A DNA stretch of 64,000 nucleotides from Longispora albida DSM 44784 (GTDB lineage: Bacteria > Actinomycetota > Actinomycetes > Mycobacteriales > Micromonosporaceae). Numbering within the stretch: the stretch's first letter is position 1; each line of letters starts with the position of its first letter. The notes under the pieces were generated by a model. It made no database searches. It had not been told where the DNA came from and saw only the letters and a list, made by a program, of their open reading frames with translations. The position numbers were made by a program, and so were the translations under genes. Positions 1 to 8,800 of this stretch are shown one piece after another. The stretch spans positions 417,976-481,975 of the forward strand of contig NZ_KB903834.1 of the NCBI RefSeq assembly GCF_000379825.1, written 5' to 3'.

Positions 1-73
1 TGAACATGATCAGCTTCCGCCGCGCCGCCCGGGCCGATCAACGCACGATCGCCACACGATCGCTTACCGGGAC

Positions 74-964
74 TCAACGATCCCGGACCGCCAGCACCGT
101 CTCGGCGAAGTCCCGCGTCCGGCTGGTCTCCCGCGCCGCCGGCCACAGCAGTCCGTAGTCGATGGCCCGCGCGTCGCTGAACGGGACGAAGGCCACGTCC
201 GGCCGGTCGTGGTACCAGGCGGCCCTGGCGCTGGCCGGAGTCACACCCTTGCCCGTGGCGACGTACGAGAGCATCTGGCTCCACGAGCCGGCCGCCGGCC
301 CGCGCGGGATGAGCCGGCCGCTCGGCGTGTACCGGGGGTAGTGGAAGTCCGTCCAGTACGCGGGCGCCCGGCCGGCGATGCTGACCAGCGGCGTACCGGC
401 CAGGTCCTCCAGCGACACCGACCTGCACGTGGCGAGCGGATGGGCACTGGGCACGATCAGCGCCCGTGGCTCGGAGAACACGACCGGGCCGCGCGTGATG
501 TCGTGCTCCTCGACCGGGAACGCGCTGATCTGGAGGTCCAGCGCGCCGTCCCGCAGCTGCCCGAGCGGGTCGGACAGCTGGATCTCGCTGACCTGCACCA
601 CACAGTCCGGATACCGGGTGCTGAACGCGTCGGCGGCCAGGATCGTGAGGTCGCCGACCCACTGCGCCGAGTACCCGACGCGCAGCAGCCCGCTGATCCC
701 CCGCGCGGCGTCCATCGCCGACCGGATCACCTCGTCCATCCTGGAGGCCAGAGGACGGAGGTCGTCGGCGAGCTGCCGGCCGAGCGGGGTGAGGCCGACC
801 CGGCGGCTGGTGCGCTCGAAGAGCGGCGCGCCGATCAGGCGTTCCAGCTTCTTGATGGTCTGGCTGACCCGGCTCGTCGTGAGGCGCAGCCGGGTGGCCG
901 TCCGTCCGAAGTGCAGGTCAGCGGCGAGGGTCAGGAACGTCTCCAGCTCGTGCCGCTCCCACAT
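74..964 (-). CDS. LysR-family transcriptional regulator
   Basis: Predicted DNA-binding regulator of 296 residues. The N-terminal winged helix-turn-helix lies at about residues 3-60, ending in the family's LTPLG segment, and is followed by a periplasmic-binding-protein-like effector domain at about 90-290. I chose the internal ATG (MWERHELE) because a GGGGAGG ribosome site lies upstream of it; an in-frame ATG nine codons earlier is possible. The gene diverges from the GH18 chitinase across about 300 bp that contain a phased repeat array, so it is a natural candidate to control that gene or itself; this is inferred from position only. The effector is unknown. Confidence 0.9.
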   Translation of the reverse strand: MWERHELETFLTLAADLHFGRTATRLRLTTSRVSQTIKKLERLIGAPLFERTSRRVGLTPLGRQLADDLRPLASRMDEVIRSAMDAARGISGLLRVGYSAQWVGDLTILAADAFSTRYPDCVVQVSEIQLSDPLGQLRDGALDLQISAFPVEEHDITRGPVVFSEPRALIVPSAHPLATCRSVSLEDLAGTPLVSIAGRAPAYWTDFHYPRYTPSGRLIPRGPAAGSWSQMLSYVATGKGVTPASARAAWYHDRPDVAFVPFSDARAIDYGLLWPAARETSRTRDFAETVLAVRDR

Positions 965-1038
965 GACGCCCCGCCTCCCCTCAACTTTCACAATGAGGAA
1001 AAGCTACGTAGCGTTTATAGGTTCGTCAAATATGATTG

Positions 1039-1130
1039 TTGCAATGTGCGATGTTTAGCCAGGTCAAGCGCGAGCAATCATTGCAATGGCCCTGCCCACG
1101 AATGCAAGGTGCGGGCAGAGAGTTGCAATG
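1039..1130 (+). promoter_or_regulatory. Three TTGCAATG sites spaced exactly 42 bp apart
   Basis: The octamer TTGCAATG occurs at 1039, 1081 and 1123, a period of 42 bp or four turns of B-DNA, so all copies face the same side of the helix. The middle copy extends to a perfect ATTGCAAT palindrome (1080-1087) and the first sits in ATTG-N3-CAAT (1035-1045). A related AATGCAA lies at 1101. The array lies between the LysR gene and the chitinase promoter. A multi-site operator for LysR or another regulator is inferred. Confidence 0.6.
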
Positions 1131-1203
1131 GGCTGCCCATGAACGCACGCCAGCGAGTGCCGCGGCGCGCACCGGGCACCCGTGCCATCCATATCGACAC
1201 GTA

Positions 1204-1232
1204 TTGCCTCGTGAGATCGGGACGTGTATACA
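1204..1232 (+). promoter_or_regulatory. Predicted promoter of the chitinase gene
   Basis: TTGCCT (1204-1209) and TATACA (1227-1232) are separated by 17 bp, a good fit to a housekeeping -35/-10 pair. Transcription would begin near 1239, giving a leader of about 30 nt that carries an AAGGA ribosome site at 1260-1264. Confidence 0.6.
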
Positions 1233-1249
1233 TTTCAATACTTAGGTTT

Positions 1250-1262
1250 CTTAACAGTTAAG
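1250..1262 (+). promoter_or_regulatory. CTTAACaGTTAAG palindrome over the chitinase ribosome site
   Basis: Six-base inverted arms around a single A. The right arm merges into the AAGGA Shine-Dalgarno sequence, eight bases before the chitinase ATG. It could be an operator; the one-base gap makes a tight RNA hairpin less likely. Confidence 0.4.
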
Positions 1263-1270
1263 GACCGGTC

Positions 1271-3151
1271 ATGAAACTACGTCAACGGCTCGCGTGGGCG
1301 GCGGCGGCGACACTCGCCCTGCCACTCGGGTTCGCCGCCGCGCTGGCCAGCGCTGCCCCCTCGGCGCCGGCCAGCGCGGCACCCAGCAGTGGCGGGGTGA
1401 AGTTCGCGTACTTCACGCAGTGGGGCATCTACCAGAACGCCTTCTACCCGAAGAACATGCAGACCTCTGGCGCCGCCGCGAAGATCGACTTCCTGAACTA
1501 CGCCTTCGCCAACATCCACCCGACCAACCACACCTGCTTCATGGCGACCAAGGCCGCCTCGCAGGACGAGAACAACCCGAACGCCGGCGACGGCGCGGGT
1601 GACGCGTTCGCCGACTACCAGAAGAGCTACGGGGCCGACATCAGTGTCGACGGCGTGGCCGACACCTGGAACCAGCCGATCGTGGGCAACTTCAACCAGC
1701 TCAAGAAGCTGAAGGCGAAGAACCCCAACATGAAGATCCTGATCTCGATCGGCGGCTGGACCTACTCGAAGTACTTCTCGGACGCCGCGATGACCGACGC
1801 CTCCCGGAAGAAGTTCGTCACGTCCTGTATCAACATGTTCATCAAGGGCGACCTGCCGGTCGAGGCCGGCTACGGCGGCCCCGGCTCGGCGGCCGGCATC
1901 TTCGACGGCATCGACCTCGACTGGGAGTACCCGGGCTCGCCGGGTGGCCACGTGGGCAACCACTACGGCGACTACGACAAGGTCAACTTCACGCTGCTGC
2001 TGAAGGAGTTCCGGACGCAGCTCGACGCGCTGGGTGGCGGGAAGAAGTGGCTGACGGCCGCGATGCCCGCCGGGCAGGACAAGATCAAGTATGTCGAGAC
2101 GGACAAGGTCGGGCAGTACCTCGACTACTCGAACCTGATGACGTACGACATGCACGGCGGCTGGGAGAAGACCGGCCCGACCAACCACCAGGCCCCGGTG
2201 TACGAGAACCCGGCCGACCCGATGACCCCGGTCCCGCCGGGCACGAAGAAGTACTCCGCAGACACCGCCGTGGCCGCGTGGGTGGACGGCCTGCCCGAGT
2301 ACGGCATCCCTGGCGGCTTCCCGGCCAGCAAGATCACGGTCGGCTACCCGTTCTACTACCGTGGCTGGACCGGCGTCCCGAACAACGGCAAGAACGGCCT
2401 CTTCCAGCCGGCCACAGCCCCGGCTGCGGGTGCCCCGCTGTCGGGCAACGTTCCCGGCGTGCGGTTCTACAAGGAACTGACCGGCTTCGTGGACAACGCC
2501 TCCCGCACGTACTACGACCCGGTCAGCCAGGCCGCGTACTTCTACGACGGCACCACGTTCTGGAGCGGCGACTCGAAGCAGTCCATCAAGGCCCGCGCCG
2601 ACTACGCGCACTGCAAAGGCCTCGGCGGCGGCATGTTCTACTCGATGGAATCGCTGGACCCGGGCATGACCCTGTTCAACGCGGCCGTCGACGCGATCAA
2701 CGCGACCACCCCGGGCTGTGTCGGCCCGACGACCACGCCGACCACGACACCGCCCACGACTCCCCCGACGACCCCGCCCACCACCGGGCCAACGACGACG
2801 CCGCCGACCACCACCCCGCCCGGGTGCAGTGTCCCGGCGTGGCTCTCCACGAAGGTGTACGTGGGTGGCGACACCGCCTCGCACGCCGGCCGGGTGTGGA
2901 AGGCCAAGTGGTGGACACAGGGCGAGACCCCCGGCACGGCAGCCGTCTGGGAGGACACAGGCGCGTGCGGCCCTGCGACCAGCCAGCCGCCCGGTACCTG
3001 CACGGTTGCCGCCTGGGTGGCCAGCCGCGCCTACAGTGGCGGGGCCGTGGTCTCCCACAACAGCAAGAAGTGGCGCGCCAAGTGGTGGACACAGGGCGAG
3101 ACGCCCGGCACCGCAGCCGTCTGGGAAGACCAAGGCACCTGTAACGCGTGA
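1271..3151 (+). CDS. Secreted GH18 chitinase with two CBM5/12 domains
   Basis: Extracellular endo-type chitinase, 626 residues. A signal peptide covers about 1-28. The GH18 barrel spans about 40-470 with the SIGG strand motif near 160 and the catalytic DxxDxDxE motif D212/D215/D217/E219, where E219 is the expected acid/base. A Thr/Pro linker (about 484-517) leads to two nearly identical chitin-binding modules at about 518-562 and 577-625, each with the AKWWTQGE aromatic motif. Start chosen at ATG with AAGGA eight bases upstream. A strong terminator follows at 3294-3331. Works logically with the GH20 hexosaminidase and MsiK-like ATPase near the other end of the window. Confidence 0.97.
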   Translation: MKLRQRLAWAAAATLALPLGFAAALASAAPSAPASAAPSSGGVKFAYFTQWGIYQNAFYPKNMQTSGAAAKIDFLNYAFANIHPTNHTCFMATKAASQDENNPNAGDGAGDAFADYQKSYGADISVDGVADTWNQPIVGNFNQLKKLKAKNPNMKILISIGGWTYSKYFSDAAMTDASRKKFVTSCINMFIKGDLPVEAGYGGPGSAAGIFDGIDLDWEYPGSPGGHVGNHYGDYDKVNFTLLLKEFRTQLDALGGGKKWLTAAMPAGQDKIKYVETDKVGQYLDYSNLMTYDMHGGWEKTGPTNHQAPVYENPADPMTPVPPGTKKYSADTAVAAWVDGLPEYGIPGGFPASKITVGYPFYYRGWTGVPNNGKNGLFQPATAPAAGAPLSGNVPGVRFYKELTGFVDNASRTYYDPVSQAAYFYDGTTFWSGDSKQSIKARADYAHCKGLGGGMFYSMESLDPGMTLFNAAVDAINATTPGCVGPTTTPTTTPPTTPPTTPPTTGPTTTPPTTTPPGCSVPAWLSTKVYVGGDTASHAGRVWKAKWWTQGETPGTAAVWEDTGACGPATSQPPGTCTVAAWVASRAYSGGAVVSHNSKKWRAKWWTQGETPGTAAVWEDQGTCNA

Positions 3152-3271
3152 GTGCCGACCCGGTGGGAGCGTCGATGCGCGCGTTGCCGAGAACCCGGCA
3201 TACAACACTCTCTGCCGCCGCCTCAACGCTCCCGCCGGGCCACCTCAGGTCAGATCAAGAGCATGCACGCT
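3152..3271 (+). repeat. Non-coding hairpin element, copy A
   Basis: Begins GTGCCGACCCGG and ends with GGGCCACCTC followed by AGATCAAGA. Outer arms at 3159-3172 and 3226-3239 pair over 14 bases with one mismatch. The interior matches copy C (54839-54970) over more than 30 bases but lacks 14 nt that would form the 3' half of the inner stem, so it looks like a deletion derivative. It starts directly after the chitinase stop codon. Confidence 0.7.
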
Positions 3272-3293
3272 GACGAAGCTTTTCTCTCCTCCT

Positions 3294-3331
3294 GGGAGGC
3301 CCGGTGCTGGGGCACCGGGCCTCCCGCTTTT
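3294..3331 (+). terminator. Rho-independent terminator after chitinase
   Basis: Perfect 14-bp GC-rich arms (3294-3307 and 3312-3325) around a TGGG loop, followed by GCTTTTCTT. A textbook intrinsic terminator ending the chitinase transcript. Confidence 0.9.
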
Positions 3332-3622
3332 CTTGGTCCATTGACGACCGTCCACTGTGATCCGAGACACGTCCGGCCTCGGCGGGCCGGACTGGAGACG
3401 GCTCGGAACGTCGCAGGTCAGGCCCGGAAAGCGGCGCCTTACCGTCCCCGAACACTCGGAGGCCTGCTTTCACCATCTGAAACTTCACGGTGGGCAGCCC
3501 TGGATCCACTATGTACCGTCGGGAAGGTCAGTTCACCCTAGACAGCCTCAAGCCCTGACATAGCCGGCATTTCACGGCTTGGGCGAGTCAGCACCGGGAT
3601 CCGGTGCACGCTACGGGAGGAA
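3332..3622. other. Intergenic region with no gene recognised
   Basis: About 290 bases between the chitinase terminator and the lectin gene. Open frames here lack a convincing start or codon pattern. The only structure I see is an inverted repeat, GTCCGGCC at 3371-3378 with GGCCGGAC at 3385-3392, and a GTTCACC heptamer near 3531 just before a TAGACA that could be a -10 box for the lectin. Confidence 0.5.
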
Positions 3623-3628
3623 ATGATC

Positions 3629-4111
3629 ATGAATACCCTGACCAAGCTCACCATCGGAGCCGTCGCCCTGACGGGCTCGTTCCTGGCCGCCGCCCCGGCC
3701 TCCGCGGCACCCGCCGCCGACACCACCGCCAGCCCGGCTCTGGGCTCGCAGGTCTCCGCCCAGTTCGCCTCGGTGACCATCCGCAACGCCCAGACCGGCC
3801 GCCTGCTGGACAGCAACTACAACGGCAACGTCTACACGCTGCCCGCCAACGGCGGGAACTACCAGCGGTGGACCGGCCCCGGCGACGGCACCGTCCGCAA
3901 CGCCCAGACCGGCCGCTGCCTCGACAGCAACTACGACGGCGCCGTCTACACGCTGCCGTGCAACGGCGGTAGCTACCAGAAGTGGCTGTTCTACAGCAAC
4001 GGCTACATCCAGAACGTCGAGACCGGACGCGTGCTCGACAGCAACTACAACGGCAACGTGTACACACTGCCGGCCAACGGCGGCAACTACCAGAAGTGGT
4101 ACACCGGCTGA
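3629..4111 (+). CDS. Secreted ricin-type beta-trefoil lectin
   Basis: Small exported carbohydrate-binding protein of 160 residues: a signal peptide at about 1-30, then one lectin domain with no catalytic module. Three QxW motifs sit at residues 79-81 (QRW), 117-119 and 155-157 (both QKW), a period of exactly 38 residues, each preceded by a repeat of the type GRxLDSNYxGxVYTLPxNGG. This is the three-lobed trefoil pattern. The GGGAGG ribosome site lies only 2 nt before an ATG at 3623 but 8 nt before the ATG at 3629, so I chose the latter. Standing just after the chitinase, it may bind chitin, another glycan or a wall polymer; ligand unknown. Confidence 0.85.
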   Translation: MNTLTKLTIGAVALTGSFLAAAPASAAPAADTTASPALGSQVSAQFASVTIRNAQTGRLLDSNYNGNVYTLPANGGNYQRWTGPGDGTVRNAQTGRCLDSNYDGAVYTLPCNGGSYQKWLFYSNGYIQNVETGRVLDSNYNGNVYTLPANGGNYQKWYTG

Positions 4112-4119
4112 GCCTGGTA

Positions 4120-4160
4120 GTGCCGGCCCGGTGAGGGCCACCTCGCGCTAGATCAAGAGC
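4120..4160 (+). repeat. Non-coding hairpin element, minimal copy B
   Basis: Contains only the two ends of the family: GTGCCGGCCCGGTG joined to GGGCCACCTCGCG and then AGATCAAGAGC. The whole central stem-loop is absent. It lies nine bases after the lectin stop codon. Confidence 0.55.
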
Positions 4161-4197
4161 GAGTACCAAGAGCGCTGAACTAGCACCATCACACGAG

Positions 4198-4227
4198 ACG
4201 GGCACCCGGGATTCCCTGGGTGCCCGT
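4198..4227 (+). terminator. Stem-loop after the lectin gene
   Basis: ACGGGCACCC (4198-4207) pairs with GGGTGCCCGT (4218-4227), with a further GGG/CCC inside the loop. No clear T-run follows, so it is a likely but not classical terminator. Confidence 0.6.
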
Positions 4228-4282
4228 TGCGTGTGCTGAGAGGTGTCCAGCCTCGTCGCGGGTACAAAATCACGCTCTTCAA

Positions 4283-4407
4283 GCTTTTGATCTTGATCTA
4301 AGGCGAAGTGGCCCGTTGAGCGGAAATCTGACAAGCAGAACAAAAGCCCGTGTACTGGTTGTACATGGGCTTTTGTTCTGCGCAGCTCAGATTTTCGCTC
4401 AACGGGT
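4283..4407 (-). repeat. Long hairpin element, copy D (inverted)
   Basis: Outer arms 4312-4331 and 4387-4406 pair over 20 bases with one mismatch; inner arms 4335-4355 and 4361-4381 pair over 21 bases with one mismatch around a TGGTT loop. Read on the minus strand the element ends in CGGGCCACTTCGCC, AGATCAAGATCAAAAGC, the same tail as copy C. It begins four bases after the eccD stop and could also act as its terminator. Confidence 0.75.
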
Positions 4408-4410
4408 CTA

Positions 4411-5790
4411 TCACCCCTTGATGGAGCGGATCCATTCGTAGATGCCCCAGACCCAGGCGGCGAGGGGGACGACGCCGAGGATGAGGATGATCTCGAGGAT
4501 GTCGAGGGTGCGGCCCCAGACCGGGGAGATCCGCTTGCCGGCGACGCCGAGGCCGTAGACCAGGCTGATCCCAGCGAGGATCAGGAGGGCTGCGAGGACG
4601 ACGGCCAGCCGGATCAGCGGGGAACTGGCGGAGAAGCTGGCCAGGGCGACGAGTGCCAGGCCAATCGCGCCGGTGAGCAGGAGCGGCAGGCGCTGGAGCC
4701 AGCCGTGGAAGACGCGGGCCTGGGTGAGCAGGACCAGGGACAGGACTGTGCCGAGCAGAGCGCCCTGCATCCCGCCACCGGTCACCACCAGGAGCAGCAC
4801 GCCGACAGCCGTGAAGGCCACGCCACCCAGGAGCCCCGCCAGGTACTGGTCGGCGGTGTCCGCGCCGCGCCGCACGCGCCCGCCGTCGACGATCTCGTTG
4901 TCGGCGCGCAGGTCGGCCGGGCCGGTCGGGATGGTCGGCATCGGGAGCTTGGCGAGCCGGTAGGCGTTCATGGGCAGCGAGGGCAGGCCGAGGACCAGGA
5001 TCGCGGACACCACGGCGGCACCGCCGGACGGCGACAGTCCGAAGAGAACGCCCGTCACCGCGCCGATCAGGAACATCACCGAGACCACGCCTGCCCCGAT
5101 GAACACCGGCCGCGCGTCGCCGACCGCCACTGCCGCGAGCAGCACGAAGAACAGCATCGCGGCGGCGGCGATCAGGACGTTGATGCCGTCGAGCGTGGAG
5201 ACAGAGTCCGCCAGGAGCAGCAGGCCGCCGACCGTGCCGTACGCGGCGGCGACGAGCCCGCACGCGGCGCCGACCATGCTGTCGCCGGCCACCCGGGACA
5301 TGATCGCCGCGAGGACGAGCAGGAGCACGCCGAGGCCGAGACCGACGGCACCCGCCGCCATCGTCGTGCCGGAGAAGAGGATCGCGAGCAGGCCGCCAGC
5401 GAGGGCGCCGATGCCGACCGCGACCGAGTAACGCCGGGTGTGTGACAGGCGCCACTTGCCGCCCCGGTCCACGGCGGCGGAGGCCACGGCGTCGACCGTG
5501 TCGTCGTACACATAGTCCGGCGCGACCTGCGAGCGCGGAGTCAGGTAGAGGATCTCGCCGTCGCGGAGGTCGAGCTGGGTGGCGGTCTTTGTGCTGTCCA
5601 GCACGTCTCCGCCGAGCCGGGAGAGCACCCAGCCGCCCTGCATCGCGCCGTCGTCGGCAAGGTCCGTCCCCGCGTACTGCAGCAGGGTCGGCATCATATC
5701 CGCAAAGGGGACGTCTCCGGGCAAGGAGATGTCAAGCCGTGATTTCGGTGCCTTCACGGTGATCCGGCACAAGCCCGCCGTGACCGCCAT
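4411..5790 (-). CDS. eccD: Type VII secretion membrane protein EccD
   Basis: Polytopic inner-membrane component of an ESX secretion machine, 459 residues. The cytosolic ubiquitin-like (YukD-type) domain occupies about 1-100, followed by roughly eleven hydrophobic helices, the standard EccD layout and length. The start is fixed by a strong GGAGGGGAGAGGG purine tract just upstream. The gene diverges from eccC over 70 bp, so the two are probably co-expressed from one intergenic region. No eccB, eccE, mycP or WXG100 substrate genes are nearby, which is unusual. The large hairpin of element D lies just past its stop. Confidence 0.93.
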   Translation of the reverse strand: MAVTAGLCRITVKAPKSRLDISLPGDVPFADMMPTLLQYAGTDLADDGAMQGGWVLSRLGGDVLDSTKTATQLDLRDGEILYLTPRSQVAPDYVYDDTVDAVASAAVDRGGKWRLSHTRRYSVAVGIGALAGGLLAILFSGTTMAAGAVGLGLGVLLLVLAAIMSRVAGDSMVGAACGLVAAAYGTVGGLLLLADSVSTLDGINVLIAAAAMLFFVLLAAVAVGDARPVFIGAGVVSVMFLIGAVTGVLFGLSPSGGAAVVSAILVLGLPSLPMNAYRLAKLPMPTIPTGPADLRADNEIVDGGRVRRGADTADQYLAGLLGGVAFTAVGVLLLVVTGGGMQGALLGTVLSLVLLTQARVFHGWLQRLPLLLTGAIGLALVALASFSASSPLIRLAVVLAALLILAGISLVYGLGVAGKRISPVWGRTLDILEIILILGVVPLAAWVWGIYEWIRSIKG

Positions 5791-5860
5791 CGACCCTCTC
5801 CCCTCCGTGCCAGCCTGGCTTGCTGAGACTACCTAGACTGAGCAAATCTCAGGAGGTGGC

Positions 5861-8800
5861 ATGGGTACCGTTCTGTTCCGAAGGCCGGCACGGCAGGCCG
5901 GGCCGCAGATTCCCCGCGGGGAGCTGCTGCTGGAGTCGCCGCCCGATCTTCCAGAACCGAACCCGAAAGGCCTCGGCCAGGTCCTGATGGTCCTGCCCAT
6001 GCTCGCCGGCATGGGCGCGATGATGTTCATGTACGCGGGCCGTGGCGGCGGCAACTCCGCGATGCCGTGGATCACCGGCGCGCTGTTCGGCCTCTCGATG
6101 CTCGGCATGGGTGTCAGCCAGTTCACCCAGGGCAGCGGCGAGAAGAAGGCCGAGCTCAACCACTCACGCCGCGACTACATGCGGTACCTGACGCAGATGC
6201 GGAAGCGTGCGCGCAAGGCGGCGGCGCAGCAGCGTGAGGCCCTCCAGTTCCGCCAGCCGGAGCCCGACGCGCTCTGGGCGATCGCCGCGTCGGCCCGCCG
6301 GTGGGAGCGGAGGCCACCGGACGGCGACTTCGGCGAGACCCGGGTGGCCGTCGGCCCCCAGAAGCTCGCGGTGCAGATCATCACGCCGGAGACCAAGCCG
6401 GTCGAGGACCTGGAGCCGATGACCGCGATCGCCCTGCGGCGGTTCGTCCGGACCCACTCCACTGTGCACGACGTGCCGATGGCGCTGTCCGTCCGCTCGT
6501 TCAGCCGGCTCGTGATGCGCGGCGAGCGTGCCGTCGTCACCGACCTGACCCGGTCGATGCTGTGCCAGCTCGCCACGTTCCAGTCCCCGGAGGACATGCG
6601 GATCGCTGTCGTCACCAACGCCCAGCGGGTCGCAGAGTGGTCGTGGGTGAAGTGGCTGCCCCACAGCATGTACGAGCCGGTCAGCGACGCGGCCGGCCCG
6701 CTGCGGATGGTGTTCAGCAGCCTCGACGAGCTGGAGGAGCTGCTCGGCGAGGAGGTGTCGGCCCGGCCACGGCACGCTGCCGACGCCAAGCCGATCACGA
6801 GCATGCCGCACCTGGTCGTCATCCTCGACGGCGGCGAGGCCTCGCCCTCCTGCCACCTGGCGGGCCAGGGCCTGCAGGGTACGACGGTGATCGACCTGTC
6901 CGGCTTCACGCCGAGGCACGGCTGGCCGGGGCTGCTCACGCTGGAGGCCACCTCGGCCAGCGTCCAGGGCCTGCGTGGCGACCGGACGATCCCGCTCGGC
7001 GCGCCGGACCGGATGACGCTGGAGCAGGCGGAGGGGCTGGCACGCCAGCTCGCGCCGTACCGGCTGTCGTTGCAGACCAGCGGCGGCAACAGCGAGGAAG
7101 TGCTCAACGTCGCGACCGAGCTGCCCGAGCTGCTCGGGGTCGCCGACGCGGCCAAGGTCGACCCCCGGATCAGCTGGCACCCCCGGCCCAACCGGGAGAA
7201 GCTGCGCATCCCGCTCGGCGTCGGGCCGGACGGCGTGCCCGTCGACCTCGACATCAAGGAAGCGGCCCAGGAGGGCATGGGCCCGCACGGCCTGATCATC
7301 GGCGCGACCGGTTCGGGTAAGTCCGAGCTGCTGCGGACGATCGTGGCGGCGCTCGCCATCAACCACTCGTCCGAGGAAGTCAACTTCGTCCTCGTCGACT
7401 TCAAGGGTGGTGCGACGTTCGCGTCCCTCGACGTGCTCCCGCACACCAGCGCGGTCATCACCAACCTGTCGGACGAGCTGCCGATGGTCGACCGTATGCA
7501 GGACGCCATCGCCGGTGAGATGACGCGGCGGCAGGAGCTGCTGCGCTCGGCCGGCAACTACGTCTCGCGGTACGAGTACGAGAAGGCCCGGCTGGCCGGT
7601 GAGCCGCTGGCCCCGCTGCCCAGCCTGCTGATGATCTGTGACGAGTTCTCCGAGATGCTCGTCGCCAAGCCCGACTTCATCGACCTGTTCGTCCAGATCG
7701 GGCGGATCGGCCGGTCGATCGGCGTGCACCTCCTGCTCGCCTCGCAGCGGCTGGAGGAGGGCAAGCTGCGCGGCCTCGACACCTACCTGTCGTACCGGAT
7801 CGGCCTGCGGACCTTCTCCGCCGTCGAGTCCCGCATCGTCCTCGGCGTCAACGACGCGTACGAGCTGCCCAACGCGCCCGGCCACGGGTACCTGAAGTCC
7901 GACGCGGCTGGTCCCCTGCACCGGTTCCGTGGCGCGTACGTGTCCGGCACGTACCGGCCGACCGGCATCCAGGCCAAGTCGCACACGCTGCTCCAGCGGC
8001 GGATCGTGCCCTACGACGTGGCGTACGTGCCGATCCCCGAGGTGCCGGACGTGCCGGTCGAGATCGAGGAGGCGACGCCGGAGCAGCAGGGCAAGCAGGC
8101 CTCCATGCTCGACGTGATCGTGGAGAAGCTGCGCGGCCAGGGCCCGCCGGCCCACCAGGTGTGGCTGCCGCCGCTGTCCGAGCCGCCGACCGTCGCCGAG
8201 CTGCTCCCGCCGCTGGCGATCGACCCGCAGCGCGGCCTCACGCCGGCGAACTGGCCGGGTGCCGGTCAGCTGCGCGTGCCGGTCGGCATCGTCGACAAGC
8301 CGTACGAGCAGCGCCGTGACCCGATGTACCTGGAGCTGGACGGGGCCGGCGGTCACGTGGCCGTCGTCGGCGGCCCGCAGTCCGGCAAGTCCACGCTGCT
8401 CCGGTCGCTCATCGCGTCCGTGGCGCTGACCCACACGCCGCGCGAGGCGCAGTTCTACTGCGTCGACTTCGGCGGTGGCACGCTCGTGTCGATGAAGGAC
8501 CTGCCGCACGTCGGCGCCGTGTACACCCGGATGGAGGCCGACGGTATCCGCCGGACGATCTCCGAGGTCACGGCCCTGCTGGACAGCCGGGAGGCCAAGT
8601 TCACCCAGCACGGCATCGACTCGATGGCCACGTACCGCAGGCGGCGCGCGGCCGGCGAGTTCGCCGACGACCCGTTCGGTGACGTGTTCCTGGTCGTGGA
8701 CGGCTGGGGCGGCTTCAAGCAGGACTACGAGAACTTCGAGCAGTCCGTGCTGAACCTCTGCTCACGCGGTCTCGGTTTCGGTATCCACGTGATCACCGCC

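Noticed and set aside
965-1270. DasR box upstream of the chitinase
   Set aside because: I looked for the ACTGGTCTAGACCAGT pattern here and upstream of the hexosaminidase and found none convincing.
3152-3541. Open frame of 129 codons after the chitinase
   Set aside because: It runs through hairpin element A and the chitinase terminator and has no ribosome site or family similarity.
4283-4407. Insertion sequence end
   Set aside because: The inverted repeat is a local hairpin and no transposase frame lies within or beside it.
6164-8611. Long open frame (815 codons) on the minus strand opposite eccC
   Set aside because: It is rich in Arg, Gly, His and Val without any domain, and lies fully within a well-recognised ATPase gene; a typical high-GC antisense artefact.
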